A stretch of 64,000 nt of DNA, from NCBI RefSeq assembly GCF_019399895.1, contig NC_091864.1, positions 9,092,001 through 9,156,000 on the forward strand, given 5' to 3'. The position numbers and the translations under genes were made by a program. Source of the DNA: Cardiocondyla obscurior (taxonomy: Eukaryota > Arthropoda > Insecta > Hymenoptera > Formicidae). How positions within the stretch are numbered: the first letter of the stretch is position 1; each line of letters begins with the position of its first letter. This document shows positions 14,301 to 27,400 of the stretch, piece after piece. The notes under the pieces were generated by a model that searched no databases, was not told the DNA's origin, and saw nothing but the letters and a program-made list of their open reading frames with translations.

Positions 14301-17300
14301 TACAAAAAAAAGAAAAAACCAAGTTCACTAATAATACACTAATAATAAATAAAATGTAACTTGTTAGTTCTTATTACGTGTAAGAATTTTTCAACAAACA
14401 TTTATAATGCCGTATTAAAAAAAGGCCAATATTTCTACAAACGTTTTAAAAAAATATCTTGTATTTCCGTTTGCTTATTCTCGTGGCACTTCTCGCTCAA
14501 CTGAAGGATTCACACGGATGTTTGGCCAACGTCTTCCGTAACGGTAGTCGTTCCGAGACTCCGAAAGACAACTCCGGGGCACTCCGGAGGGATAGAACGA
14601 GGGATTGTAGCTCGTTTCGTGAGTAAGGTTTCTACGGAAGGAGGAGGAGGAAGGAAGAAGTGAAGGCGAGGGACGGGTATCCTCGAAGAGAATCCTCGGG
14701 GCTGAGGGGGAGGCACAAGAGTCAAGTAAACTCAAGAACGGCGGCCTCTTTCATCCCCAAAACTTCAAAAGCCATAGGAAAGAGAGAGAGAGAAAGAAAG
14801 AGAGAAAAAAAGAGAGAGAGGCTCTGCTAGTCGTGCCATATGCTGCCCTTCGAGAGTAGATTTTTCCCTTCCTTGTTTCCTTCTCGCCGCCGTTCGCGAT
14901 AATAAAATTCTAATCAGTTCTCCCCGTGTATCGCAGGAATAATTTTCAAGGGCTTCGCAGTAGGCGTGACACCGCGCGTCGATGGGAAAAAATAAGGAAA
15001 AGATGAGACCGCATAACTTCGTTTCGAACTCGAGGGAAGGTAATCAAGGATGCAGGTCAAAAAATGGAAACTATTTCCTAGGTCGTTGACCCAAATGTAA
15101 CGCCCGTGTCTGGTACTTAACGAGAAGAAAACGCCCGTCTCCGAGAAAAATTTTTAAGTCACGAAAATCATTTTCACGATACAAAAATGTATTTATATTT
15201 ATATTAAAATAAACTTATGTGAAACCAATTTTTTCCACGTAAAAAAAAAGTTAAATAAATAAAATTACTGGCTCGCGAGTATTTTTTGATTGAGACGTCG
15301 TGCTGGAATCGATTAGAACCTTGACATAACACAACGGCGATGTATGCAAAAGGAAATTAAACGCGTAATGCGTAACGCAAATGCAGTTACTAGGGAAAGA
15401 TTTAAGAGACGCGGTATCCCTTAAGTACACGTCGAAACAGATAATATAAGCTCGCTACGGGGTGCACGGCTTGTTTGCACTGGGGGCTGTTTGCACACAC
15501 GATCTCGCGGCTTTCCGCCAGCACGAAACCTCCCTAGAGAAAGTGGAGGGAGGCCGTTTCATCCCCGCGGGTCCGTTCACTGCGGCCGTATATATTCGAT
15601 TTTCAGGACGACCTGTACCTTTCCGCCCCAGGCCTGTTGGTTTTATGCTCCGGCGGAGCTGTCATTTTATATTTTCCGACGGATTATAACCTGCAAAGCC
15701 GTGTCAGTCGAGAGGGCCGTATATTTTATACGGTTGCCGGGATCCTTAATTACTCGCGACTACCAACAGCTCTATTTCAAAATTTATACCGCCGCTCTTC
15801 TCGCCTCGGAGAAGTGTCCGTTTCCTAATTTTACTCGGGGAGTTGCGAGTGTTGCGTTAATTTCGCCGAGAACGCCGCGCTGGTGAAACTTGAAGGAATA
15901 TTCAGCTGTTGACGCATAAATGCAATTTACTCTAAGCTAAACTCCGCATCATCTACATATCCGATGCAAATATAACAAATGCATTTATCCAAATCTCATT
16001 GAAATTCCCGCATACACGTCGGACCAATATATGTATATTCGTATGCGTGAGCATAATATACTTGACATATCACAAATAATTCGCTTCACGTAACGCGCTG
16101 GGTTTTGCATAATCTCGCGAACGCCGCAAGACTTCGGATTGGTACCATCGCGGAAGATTGGCCGCGAATTTTCGATAACGTCTGGTCAGACAGCCGACAA
16201 ATCATTCCGAGCCATCGAGGGGGCTGCGGCTTGAGGGAGGAGATCGAAGATAGAGCGAGAGCGAATGCCCCCCCCGAATTTCACAGCCCGCTACGCCACA
16301 AATGAAGCACACTTGGATGGTGCTCGATTTAGCTCGTATCATCCCGCACCCTCGGCTGAGCACTACGCGTCGAGCAAACACTGCCACGCATGTAGAACAA
16401 ACACACACACGCGGCCCCGTGTAAACGGTCAATGAAGAGATATATGGATGCACAAGCAAAATCTTCGCACGCCTCGCTTGGTCGCGAGAAAAAAAAAAGA
16501 AGCTTACCCCCTGGGAAAAATTACCGGCGCCGTATGTGCGGTTAATTTGAAACTTTCACGTATCGCGTTATGAATGTTGAGCTGCCAAAAGGATGTAACA
16601 AATTATTAACCGCGCGAGATTACACATTTGAACTTTGAGTATGAACTTTGCGCGCGATAATATTTATCAATCTTATGATAAGTCGCACGTAGTAAAATAT
16701 AAAATCGATAAAGTCGATAAGATACCGCATAGGTAAAATATTAATGAAAAAGCTGATAACCCCACCGAGATTCCTTCCGCGCGGAAACATGTTCGCACGC
16801 CAGGACGAATGAGCGAAAAAAAATCGGGATGGGAGAATCCGTTTAATGTCATTGATATGTTAATTGGCTTTAAGTTCTCACTGCGGTCGTTAATCCCCCA
16901 TGAAAACGATCGCGGGACACACGACGAGTGCCCACTAGAGTAGAAAACCCCCGCGCACAGGCCACGTGACCCTTCGAAGGGCAGTCGTAGATAGCGGCCA
17001 CTCGAAATTTCGTGCTAGTCGAAGGTAATAGATTAATCGTACGCGTCGGTGGCCGACGAAAGGGCGGCAGAAGTGGACGGGGTCATTAAATATTATACGC
17101 GCCATGAAAAACTCAGCCATCCATAGGACCGGCCGTATGGGCCACTTTTCAACCCTTCGCACAACGCAACGTTTCGCGTGGCGATGATATCTCTTAAGAT
17201 TTCCCCCTAACGCAACACAAAAAAAATTTTCCCAACCCTTCAGCAAGTATGTCGTTCGCATTAACTCTCTTTTGAACGTTGCTATAACAAGAGTATATTT

Positions 17301-20300
17301 TTACTAGTAGCCGGTATAAAGTAAATAAATATTAAGACTGACAAGCGATATTTCTTTTTTGTATTAAATTAATTGCATATTTATTTTTTAAATAATTACT
17401 CTAAAACGTCTTGAGCGATTGTCTCGACGAAAGCTGGCGCTTGTAGACTTCAAACAAGAACGATTTTACGTTATTCGCGAAAGCTTCTTTGTCCACTACA
17501 AAGGTGGTCGGTTATGATTGCGAGGGAAATCCTTTTCCACCCCAGCGAGCTAGTAATTATTATTGATACATTCCCGGTAATAATCTCGACGACCCAATTA
17601 ATACTATCGGCATACCGATAAGCGCAGTTGCGATACGTGCAATAATTTATCGCGATAATCCCACAATGACCGTAAACTATCGCTCACGCGTGCATTTTGG
17701 TCGGCCTGCACGGTATTTCGCATACTCTGCGACCCAACAACAGCCCGTCGATGTATGGTACATCGCTGTAATCTATAATGTTACAATAGGCTATACTTCC
17801 GTATTAGAATAAAATTCACTTTTGCACGTAACGAAGCATTGACAAACGGGATAATTATCTAAAATCACGCCTCTTCGTAAAGCAGAAAATCGATAAAAAA
17901 AAAAGCGTAATCATTAGCGGTTGATGTTGTGAGAGTAAATATCGGATTAGTTTTTATTACTTTGTGAAAAAAGAAAAGAAAATATTTTCTTATTAATTAA
18001 AGAGAATATAAGGATTTTTTTTTTTTTTAACAAAGTAAAATCTCGTTATTATTTCCTCACGATTTGCCAACGACTAATCGTTTTCCCACGAAACGTTTTC
18101 TGCAGTAGCGACGAATTAATTCGCGCGGATAAACAATGGCGAGCGTGCGTGATACCGTCGCGCTCGAAGGCAGAAAATATGTGTATAGATCGCATCTGCG
18201 GTCTCTCTCCTCTCTCCGGCTTTTCACCCAAGCCGATCCCGGCCCACCCCAACGACCACCGTCAACCCGTCGGCCGGGTGGTTTACCCGGTGTAAGTCGA
18301 CAACTCACTCCATAAACCCGAGGCGCTCTGTGTACTCTGTACACTACGAGTTTGCACGAGACGCGCACGTGCAAGAAGGACGAAATGAGCGACGGAAAAG
18401 CGACCGCGCGCGATAATAGCCGTTGCAAATAATGTGATTTCGCTGCTGAGAAATTCGAGAAAGGACGAAAGATGCATGATCGGAAAAAAAAAAGCGAGCA
18501 ATCGGAAACGGCTGAAGAGAGATCTGTAATAATTGAAGCGCACTCGAAGATCATTACGCGGAATAAAACCGGTATCTTCGGAGGCAGGAGCACCTCGCGG
18601 GCTCTTCCAAAGCTGTAATTTCGTGAGATGTAACGGTTCCTTCTTCGAAAAAAAAAGAATAAAATAAATATATCGATTCGCACTGCTATATAATATAATT
18701 ACGTCTTTGTACGGAATGACGAATGTCCACACATTTACCACACGTATCTCGCATGCCGTTGCAGCCTCCCGAATCGGAATGCGAGTGACGCACTCTCCCC
18801 GCGGTGCGCAAATAAAATGTGATTAAACGCAAATACGTTTCTCCGCGCGGCCGTTCAAAACTCGCTCGTAGTATCGTGACTCAGCGGGCTCAGTAGGAAA
18901 GTTTCACATAAATATCATTAAAATATTGCCCGCGTGCCGGCAAAGTTTTCCCGTCATTAATTACGCAACGCGAAGTGAATTAAAACTATACTAAGCAAAC
19001 CGACTTAATCTGCATCTGCGTTCTTCGTACGCGCTCACCGCGAAATAATTTTTCTCTTTCGGTGACGTGTATGGCCTATTGTAATCGCGACGGGTTTAGT
19101 TTGCCCGGCTAGTAATAAAATTGTCAGTGTATCTAGAGAGAGCGTGCACGTGCCGCCGGCGAGAGAGGAAAGAAAAAAAAAACAAAAAAACAAAGAAGGA
19201 TGAGATTGAAGCATAAAAGGATCTGGACAATACCACGACGCGAACCACTTACTGACTCCGATAAGCGACCGGCGGCGATTGATCGCGGAACGCACTCGCC
19301 ACAGTTTCAACACGCGAAATTACGACCTCGGCGTGGTTAGTGCCGTGACGAAACACGCGCCACGGAAATACAAAAAAAAAAAAAACAAAAAAAAAACAGA
19401 AAAAGGGTCGGATTTCTCCCGGCGTGCGCGAGAACGTGCTACTCGCGTTACGTCATCCTCTATTTCCGATAATAGCACATAAAGACGGCTGAAAAAGAGC
19501 ACTAAATCTCTCGGGTGACGATAGCCGCTTAATTTGATCGCGTAACTCGTGTCGGAAACGCAAAAATAAGATGAGCCCGCGACTCGAGGTCCATTTCAGA
19601 TCCCGGGCAAATTATGAACTTGTCAATTCCTCCTTCGCGGCTTTCTCCAGCCGCGAGTGCCTCTCACTTCCCCGTCTGCACGAAAGAAGCACAAGGTAGC
19701 CGAACAAGCAAGTGCAACGGCACGCGGGGAGGATGAAATAGCGTGCGCCACGAAAGGACCGGAGCCGAAGCAGGAGGAGGAGAAAGAGGTCGGGAGGAAC
19801 GGCGCGGTCGGACGAGAGTGCACGCGGAGAGAAGAGGTAGGTATTCGTTGGTGTGCCACCAGCAACAGGTGCCCGTCAAACAACGTTCAGCGAACGTCTC
19901 TAGCAGCGAGCCGCTTCTCTTTCCGCCCCGCGCCGCTCTTCCTTTTCTTTCTACTTCTTCCGCCGGGCTCACCTCGCACGCGATTCTCGATAATTGATTC
20001 GCTGACGAGACAGGACATACTCCTGTCCGATCCACGCGCACGATACAAGTCGCGGCGGCCCAGGGTGCTGCCTATTCGCCGACGTCGTTTCACGCTCGAT
20101 AAATTTCGCTCTCAGCCACTGATAAATAATTCCCCCGCGCATCACGGTCTCGTATTACGCAATCATCGCGGTTATCTCTTCCCGCTGCGCAAATTACAAA
20201 ACCGCCGGGAACGAAATCGGTCTCTTACCGCTTTCGGGCTGTTAAACGCGAATTTAACTCCCGTTACGTACATGTTATAAAATTTTCCTGTGAACCGTCC

Positions 20301-23300
20301 TTCCTTAATGAATTTCACAATCCTGATTTCTTCGATCTTCCAAAAAATCGTATGCTACGTGGCACTTAAAATTTTTTTTAATTAATTAAAAAGATAGACG
20401 TAACAACAAGCTGTCCTCCTTAATCAACAAACGACACGTAAAATGGGGAGCTGTCTTTTCGCGTATCCTTTATGTACGTATTAAGCGACCTTCGAAAGCC
20501 TAGAGCCTACAATTTGAGGTTCTTCGAAAAATGCACGTAACGCCAAGGGAATCAGCCGTGTGTAATCTCATAAAGGGCGGGCACGTCGGAGCGTCGGACT
20601 TCACGGCGCCTCTTAAACAGAACTTAAGACTTTGTTTTTTAGGTGGCCGCAACCGATTATTACAAAGCACGAGATACGCGATTAAATAAATGATACGGCG
20701 TACCTTCCGTTCGTCGCGACCCCTAGCGTGAAAATATTGGTGTTGACGAAATTAATCGAACACCAAAACGTGTCCTTGAAATAACAATCTGTTTCCACAA
20801 AACGCTTTCTTCACCGATCAGTTTGGCTTTTATTTTTTTGTATTTGCAACAAAAAACCCCTTGAACTATGTTCTAATTTTCTTCTTTATCTTTTATTATC
20901 TATAATTATTAAAAATCTAAATATTCGACCTTTGTTTAAAACTCTCCGCTTAATTTGCGAAGAGCTCTCGCAAAATTTCTTCGCCCAGTTAACAGCGACT
21001 TACACCGAGCGAGAGGCGGATGAGAATCTTTCATCGAGGACTTCACGGAACGCGCGGGTAATAAAATGAGATCGAAATTCACCGCGTAATTAAACGCACG
21101 AAACACTCTGTCGGCTCAATCAGAAGAGCAAAGAGTTAAAAGGCCGTTTAAGGGACTTATCCATTAATTAGCAAATAAACGAACCGTTTTCTTCCCCACT
21201 TTTCGTCAAAGATATTTTCGTTTTGATCGCCGCGGGACGCAAACAAGAGTAAATGCTCACGGAACGCGGCTCTTACGAGGCAATTAAACGTAAAACCTGC
21301 AATTTGACTTTGAAAGCGCATTTAAAAACTACTTAATTACTTCACTAACCCGATACGTTCGCGGAGAGGGCGTAAATTGCCGGGCATTAAATAGCATTCG
21401 CTGTATATTGCGTCATAAAGAGGCACAAGCCCTAATTGCGTGTAGCTAACGCAAGAAAGGAGCAAGCGTTAAAATAAAATAGTCCCTTATCTCTTTCTCG
21501 CGCCCGACATACTTGAAACATAAAGATTTCATATTCTATTCAATTTTAATCTCACCTCACGTGAAATGAGCTGTAGCGCAGGGTAAAGGAATAACCCTCA
21601 CCTTGTGCACATCTAGCGACATCAAGAGAGATATGCGTAAAAGCATAAAAAAATCCCACCAATTACGACTACACGAAACAAACACCTGCCCGCCGGTAAA
21701 ACCAGTATTGCTTATTAAGTTACAAAATTAACTTGAACCTGCCATACCCGCCGCGACGACTGCGTACTAGCCGCAAACATTAATTAAACATATAAGTATC
21801 GAAATACGAGCACGTCACGGCGAACTTCTTCGGACGATAAATCTGGCAGGACGAAGATGCCGGGATCTCGCGAAGGTGCGCTCACGCGTGGAGCATAAGG
21901 GCGACGCGTAAAATATGCGCGGCCACACGATACGGCCCCGTATTAAATGCGTTAATGTCGCGTGTGGAAAAAAAGAGCGCGGTCCACTGAGCGAGACGAG
22001 CCATCGGCCGACCGGCAGCGCGTGTAAATTCGTGCCACTTACACGGCAGCTTCTCCGCTATCGGGATCGGAGGCCGACAGGCTCCCAGGATTCCACGAAG
22101 CCACGAATTAGTGTGAAACCATCGGTATGCCCGGGGGGCCCTGGGCATGATGCACGGGCTATACACGTCCACGGGCGGGTACGAAAGACCTTTGGAAAGG
22201 AGAGGAGCCCCCTTCGACTGCTGTTGCCCGCTGCACGGTCTGGTGACCGCAGCACGCGACACCATATGGTCTGCCGTGACCTCCGTGCACACACAAACAC
22301 GGAGGGGCTGAAACTCCTCGCGCAGTACTCCGTCCAAAAAAAAAAAAAAAAAAAAAAAAAAGAGAGACTCGCGGAATTGCGGGATTCTAACCGAATCGGC
22401 CGGTGCATCATCCTCGACGCACGCTTTCGAGGATCGCCCGTTCGGTAAGCGCGGCGGAAATTCGAATAACGCGGCTTCCCAGAAATCTTCCCGGTGAATC
22501 AAGAACAATGTACGCGGACGCACGGGTGCTCGGAACCACCGGATGTCCTTTCAGTCAAAAGTGCTGGCGTACGAAAGAGAAAACCAAAAAAGAACGAAAA
22601 AGAAAGCATCGCTTTTTTGAAATCGAAGAAGGCGCGAGTCCGGGAAAAACGTGAATGACAAACGGTGCCATTTCCGCGGAGATTGTTTACGCAATTTAAT
22701 TTTCAACGATTTATTAAAATAGGAATTAAAATAATTTTTTTACTCGCCTACGATAGTACAAAATATTTAATCGACTTCTTTACGTTATCCGGCACCGAAA
22801 ACTTTAACAATTAAAAAGTCTTCACTGAGAAACTCACTACATATTCGTTGAGGGATTTATGACCGAGAGGTCGTTCGCCGATTCCGGCGCAACGCATATA
22901 GATTCACCGCGATAACTAGGATACATACGATCAAACGCAGCGAACACGTTGATTACGGGAGTCAGTGACCCGTTGCCGGCCTGCCGAAAATTACGAGGCG
23001 GACTCTGAACGGCCTTTCGACGGCGCGGAGGGTTATTTATTCCCTTCGGAAACGGTGCGAAATGTTTTTTTAACACCGCCATCGGCGGCGGGCGGCGACG
23101 ACGGCCACGTTCGAGGGGAAAGAAGGGGAACGAGCACGAGGACAGCGGACGGTGCTAACGATAAGTGAAACTCCCGTAGGAGCCACTTGGGACGGCGGTT
23201 ACGACACCCTCGAGGACGCCGTCGGTGCCTATATCCTAATAGAAACGTAATCGCGCAGTTTTGCCCGCTGAATAAATTATCGCGGGGGCTCGCGCAAGAG

Positions 23301-24378
23301 GAATCGTCGTGGATCAGCAATAATCTTTGCCGCGCTGAGACACTCGTAGATTCATCCTACTTCAGACGCAAAGAGAAGGCCAATTTTCTTGTTTTTTTCT
23401 TTTTTCCTATTTAATAATTTAATTTTTTTTATTTAATATTATTTTTTTTATTGTTATTTTTGTTCGTGCGGTAACGATACACGGATTCTCGATGTTGAAA
23501 TTTGCAGAAAAAAAGGGTAGAAAATTCGGCGAAGCAAAACGAGAACCTTGACAGTCCCACAATTTATCCGTTAATAAATCAGTTGAATGGGAATCAGTTA
23601 CACCGAGATGATTTACACAACTGGCGGCGTGTTTGATCGCATCGGAAGATAATTTGCGCCTTTTTCAGCGGGAAAGTCGCGCGAAATGAACGATAAATAT
23701 TGAATTTCTTACAGCCGATCAATATTCTACCTGTTTGCAAAAAAATGGGGAAGAAGGGGAAGAATTCTCGTTTTTTTTTTCTCTTCATCATTACACGCGC
23801 GTGCATACGCGTCATACGCAAGCTGCGACGGTTTGTTAAGACATGAGATTCCAAACATAACAAATTTGACGCGTCGGCATGACTCGATTGTTTAATTTCA
23901 CGAGCGCTCGTTTATGCGAGCTAAAATATTGAATTACGAACTGTCTGTAATCGCGTATCCTGCAACTGTAATTGAATATCAAGTTTTCAATATATATAAT
24001 ACGTGTCCCCTTCATCTAAATGACCTAATAATTTTTCTTCTGGAAGTTAATTAATTCAAACAAAAAAACGTTAACATTTTATTTTAAATTACGAATACTT
24101 TTAGTTTCCAAGTGTTAGTAAAGAAAGAGCATTCCGAGTGAACGAAGCTCTTGGGAAAATGTTACGGAACGTCGGGGTTTCGTGTCAGTCGCCACGGGAT
24201 GGTAAGATCATCATCCTCAATAACGTCGCTCGTAAAGATCGCGATCGCAAGTCTGTGAGCCCGCCCGAATATTTCTCGGTCGTGTCAGACGCCGAGAAGG
24301 CGCGAGCAAAAACGTTAACTTATGAGCTAATTTACGCGCATAAATCGTAGTATATATTTTTCTTTTTGAAACACTCAC
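8301..24378 (-). other. long da intronic stretch without recognised exons
   Basis: Downstream of exon 5 the minus strand shows no bHLH segment (the NNARERIRIRDINEA type of motif is absent) and no other da-like exon. The sequence is ordinary intronic DNA with poly-A runs (for example 22336-22361), purine-rich tracts near 11100-11300 and 14760-14820, and CpG-rich islands. Confidence 0.5.
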
Positions 24379-24423
24379 CCAATGTTGCGTCGCCACCACC
24401 TCTCCTTCCGTTCCGTCGAGATT
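24379..24423 (-). CDS. da: da candidate exon 5 (45 nt)
   Basis: Acceptor tctttccacag and donor CATTGG|GTGAGT bound a 45-nt exon, phase 0 at both ends, encoding NLDGTEGEVVATQHW. The splice signals are strong and the phase agrees with exon 4. A phase 0-0 exon could be included or skipped without changing frame. No domain is recognised. Confidence 0.6.
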
Positions 24424-27400
24424 CTGTGGAAAGAAAAAAACAACATTGTTAAAAAAGTCACTGGAACATATAAAAGATACGTTCACGTGATCGCGATATG
24501 ACACGCTGATGTTCAAATGCAATATCTAAATGCGACCGCTATCGATCGCGAGATTCAAGAGCTGCCTAATCATTGATCGAATGAGTCACGCTTGTTTTCA
24601 ACGCTTCGTCGGACTTCCGTATACGTCCGCGTAGGCGCCGTAAAAAAGGCGAATTGTGACGATTATTTTAATAAGTAATTAAAATTATATTGCACGACAA
24701 CAATATTTCAGCCATAAAAGAGTAAAAAATTCATAAAACTACACAATTAAATAAAAATAGAACAAGTGTAGTATCTGATACTTACATCCTTCTTCCTCTT
24801 CACAGTCACGGCACCTAAAATCACATTATAAAATTATTTTTAAAAATAATACACAGAAAAATGGGTTTAATAAAAAATTTTCCCGATAACAAAATGTTAT
24901 GTAAAAATATATAAAATATGTGAAAGATAAATCCTTCTTTTGTTTCCTTCTCACTCCACGTTTTTGCATACGCATGTATTTCATCATTTTAATTATCGAT
25001 AAAGATAATGCGATAACAAAAGACTTACCACCAGTGGGGTTAGGTAACCGTGTGCCGTTCGTACCAGCGGGGGTTGCCGGATTCACAACGGGGGTAGGAG
25101 TGACGGTACCTGCAGTGACCGGTACACCCCTGGTCCCAAACGGAAAATACGGCGAGTCCGGGGGATATGTTGTACCCTCGACGCCGCCGCCGCCCCGCCA
25201 CCGCCCCCGACACCCCCGCCCGGCCCCCGCCCGGTCCACCCGCTGTAGGACCGAATGCACTACTGCTATACGCCTGAAACAGAAACCGAAACACATCCCT
25301 TTTTTTCTCATTTTTTCATTTTTACCTCTGCCGGCGACAATTATAATCGCAATATTGCAGCGACGAATTATCGATATAATAATGGTACGAAATATCGTTT
25401 GTATCAAAAATATTTCATCGGCAAAAAAAATCACTTTTTTATTAAAAATATCGAGTGGTTATACCGTTTAATTTACAAAGATATTACGCGATTGTAGTTC
25501 TTAATTTGTAAAAATTAAAATTTATCCCGTACAATTACAGTCCCTACGTTATAGTAGTGCGTTTTTTACATCATTCTCGTGACAAAGTTTTTCCGCCAAA
25601 TCAACCTCAAATAAAAATCTACTGCGCTTTGCGTTGATTACGGATAAATCACAAATCACGGAAGAAGAGAGGAAAGATGAGGCTGGGGGAGTGCGCGAAA
25701 TCGAGGAAATGCGAAAGCGATAACTCGGAGGCGGCTTCAATAAATCATCCATCGAAATCAATATTCCTTATCAGCTATGGTTTAACGACTGTCGATTAGA
25801 TAGTGCTCTTTCTCTCTAGCGCTTTCGAAAAGTTCAAGTATATCGCATTCGCCTCGTCTCTGTGCCGTCCAGCAACGCTTGCACGAGCAACGGGGTTGAA
25901 TCATGGCTTTGAGAATGCAACGCAAAAATCTCATGGCGCGACAAAAATTCCAAATTACAGAAACAACTCGCTGGCAAATATTTTAACATAATTTTTTTTT
26001 TAATTTAAAAAAACACGAGTAAAAACTACCCGAGTATTTTTCTTCTAAAATGCGTACAAGTAACTTGATGCGCCGAATACATCGCCGCGGACGAGAAAGA
26101 GCGTAAGTGATATTAAAGTCGGTGGTTGACGGCGCTCAGCCTCACGGAGCCAGAAGATATTTTCATTTCGACTCGATTCTGTAATACCGCCGCTACGTGC
26201 ATAATGCGCCGCGGTTGTTAATTGTTAATTAATTAAGATGATTTATATCGGCATGATAAATGAACGGGAGTTAATTCATAACTAGCAAAGTCACGAAGAT
26301 AAATTCATATCATTAAGATTAACGACCCAGTCAAACACACATGTTGATTTCCTCGTTATATTTTCGCTCGCGCCGATAAATAATATACACCTTTTCGTCG
26401 GCCAGAAGGTGCCTCCACCGCGGCAAAGAATGAGAACCGCTTTCCGAAAATATCGTCCGAGGTAAAGTTTTGGGATTACGTCGGATACGCCGACGAGGGA
26501 AGGGCGCGCCGTAGTTGGACGGCGCGGAGCGAGTAACTTTTTCTCAGATAAATTCGCTTCTACGACTGCAATAATTATTACGGTCCTATTTCTTACATAA
26601 TCCCGCCTCGTTTAGAGGTTCAAGTCGTTGCAACAAAGGGAGAGATCTTGAATATTCCGGGCCTCTCCGCACCGTCGCGCGACTCGAACGGGGAAGGAAA
26701 GGAACAAAGGGGCAGATATACGCGCGCAAAGAAATCGACGCGATTCATATTGTCGGCGGTGAAGGTCAATATCGAGAGATCACTCACCATTCCGTTGTCT
26801 ATCGTGGGGCCATACGGCGTCTGAAAGCCTGGCTTTTCTGAAACAGATAAAACAAATGTGAAGATCAGTTATTCGGTAAGATGCTCTTTGTCAGGAGGAA
26901 AATAAAAAGGAGAGAGGCTTGAACGGATCTATGAAACTTTTTCGAACCCTGCGGGTCGTCGCGCATACTCCAAAGGCATCGTAAACCTGTCGATTATTTA
27001 TCACGCGTATATGCGCATCGTAATAATGTAAATTATATATAAATGTACGAAATGCAGATCACAGGGTGGCACACATAGGGAGCTCTTACATAAATTTAAC
27101 GCGCCGCATCCCGCGCTCGCGCGTAATCCTTCGGCAAATAAAAGAATAGGCGGCGGCGCAACACTAAAAGGAAAAGAAAGGACGGGGGGGATACCTGACA
27201 AAATATCCGCAGTATCGGGTAGGGGATTAGAAAAAAAGAGAATATTCCGCATCCCCCACGGGCCGCGCAATATTCTTGGCGCGTGAGCCAGAGGCGAAAA
27301 GGGGGAGCGAAAAGAAGAAGGCTCCCCCGTCTCGAGAGTAGCGGAGTCGATGCAAAATTAATGCTGGGCATAAATTTGCGATGCGTCTTTATAAATCAAA

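Noticed and set aside
19657..20280. 207-codon plus-strand frame
   Set aside because: Low-complexity Arg/Lys/Glu-rich translation of purine-rich intronic DNA, with competing frames on both strands.
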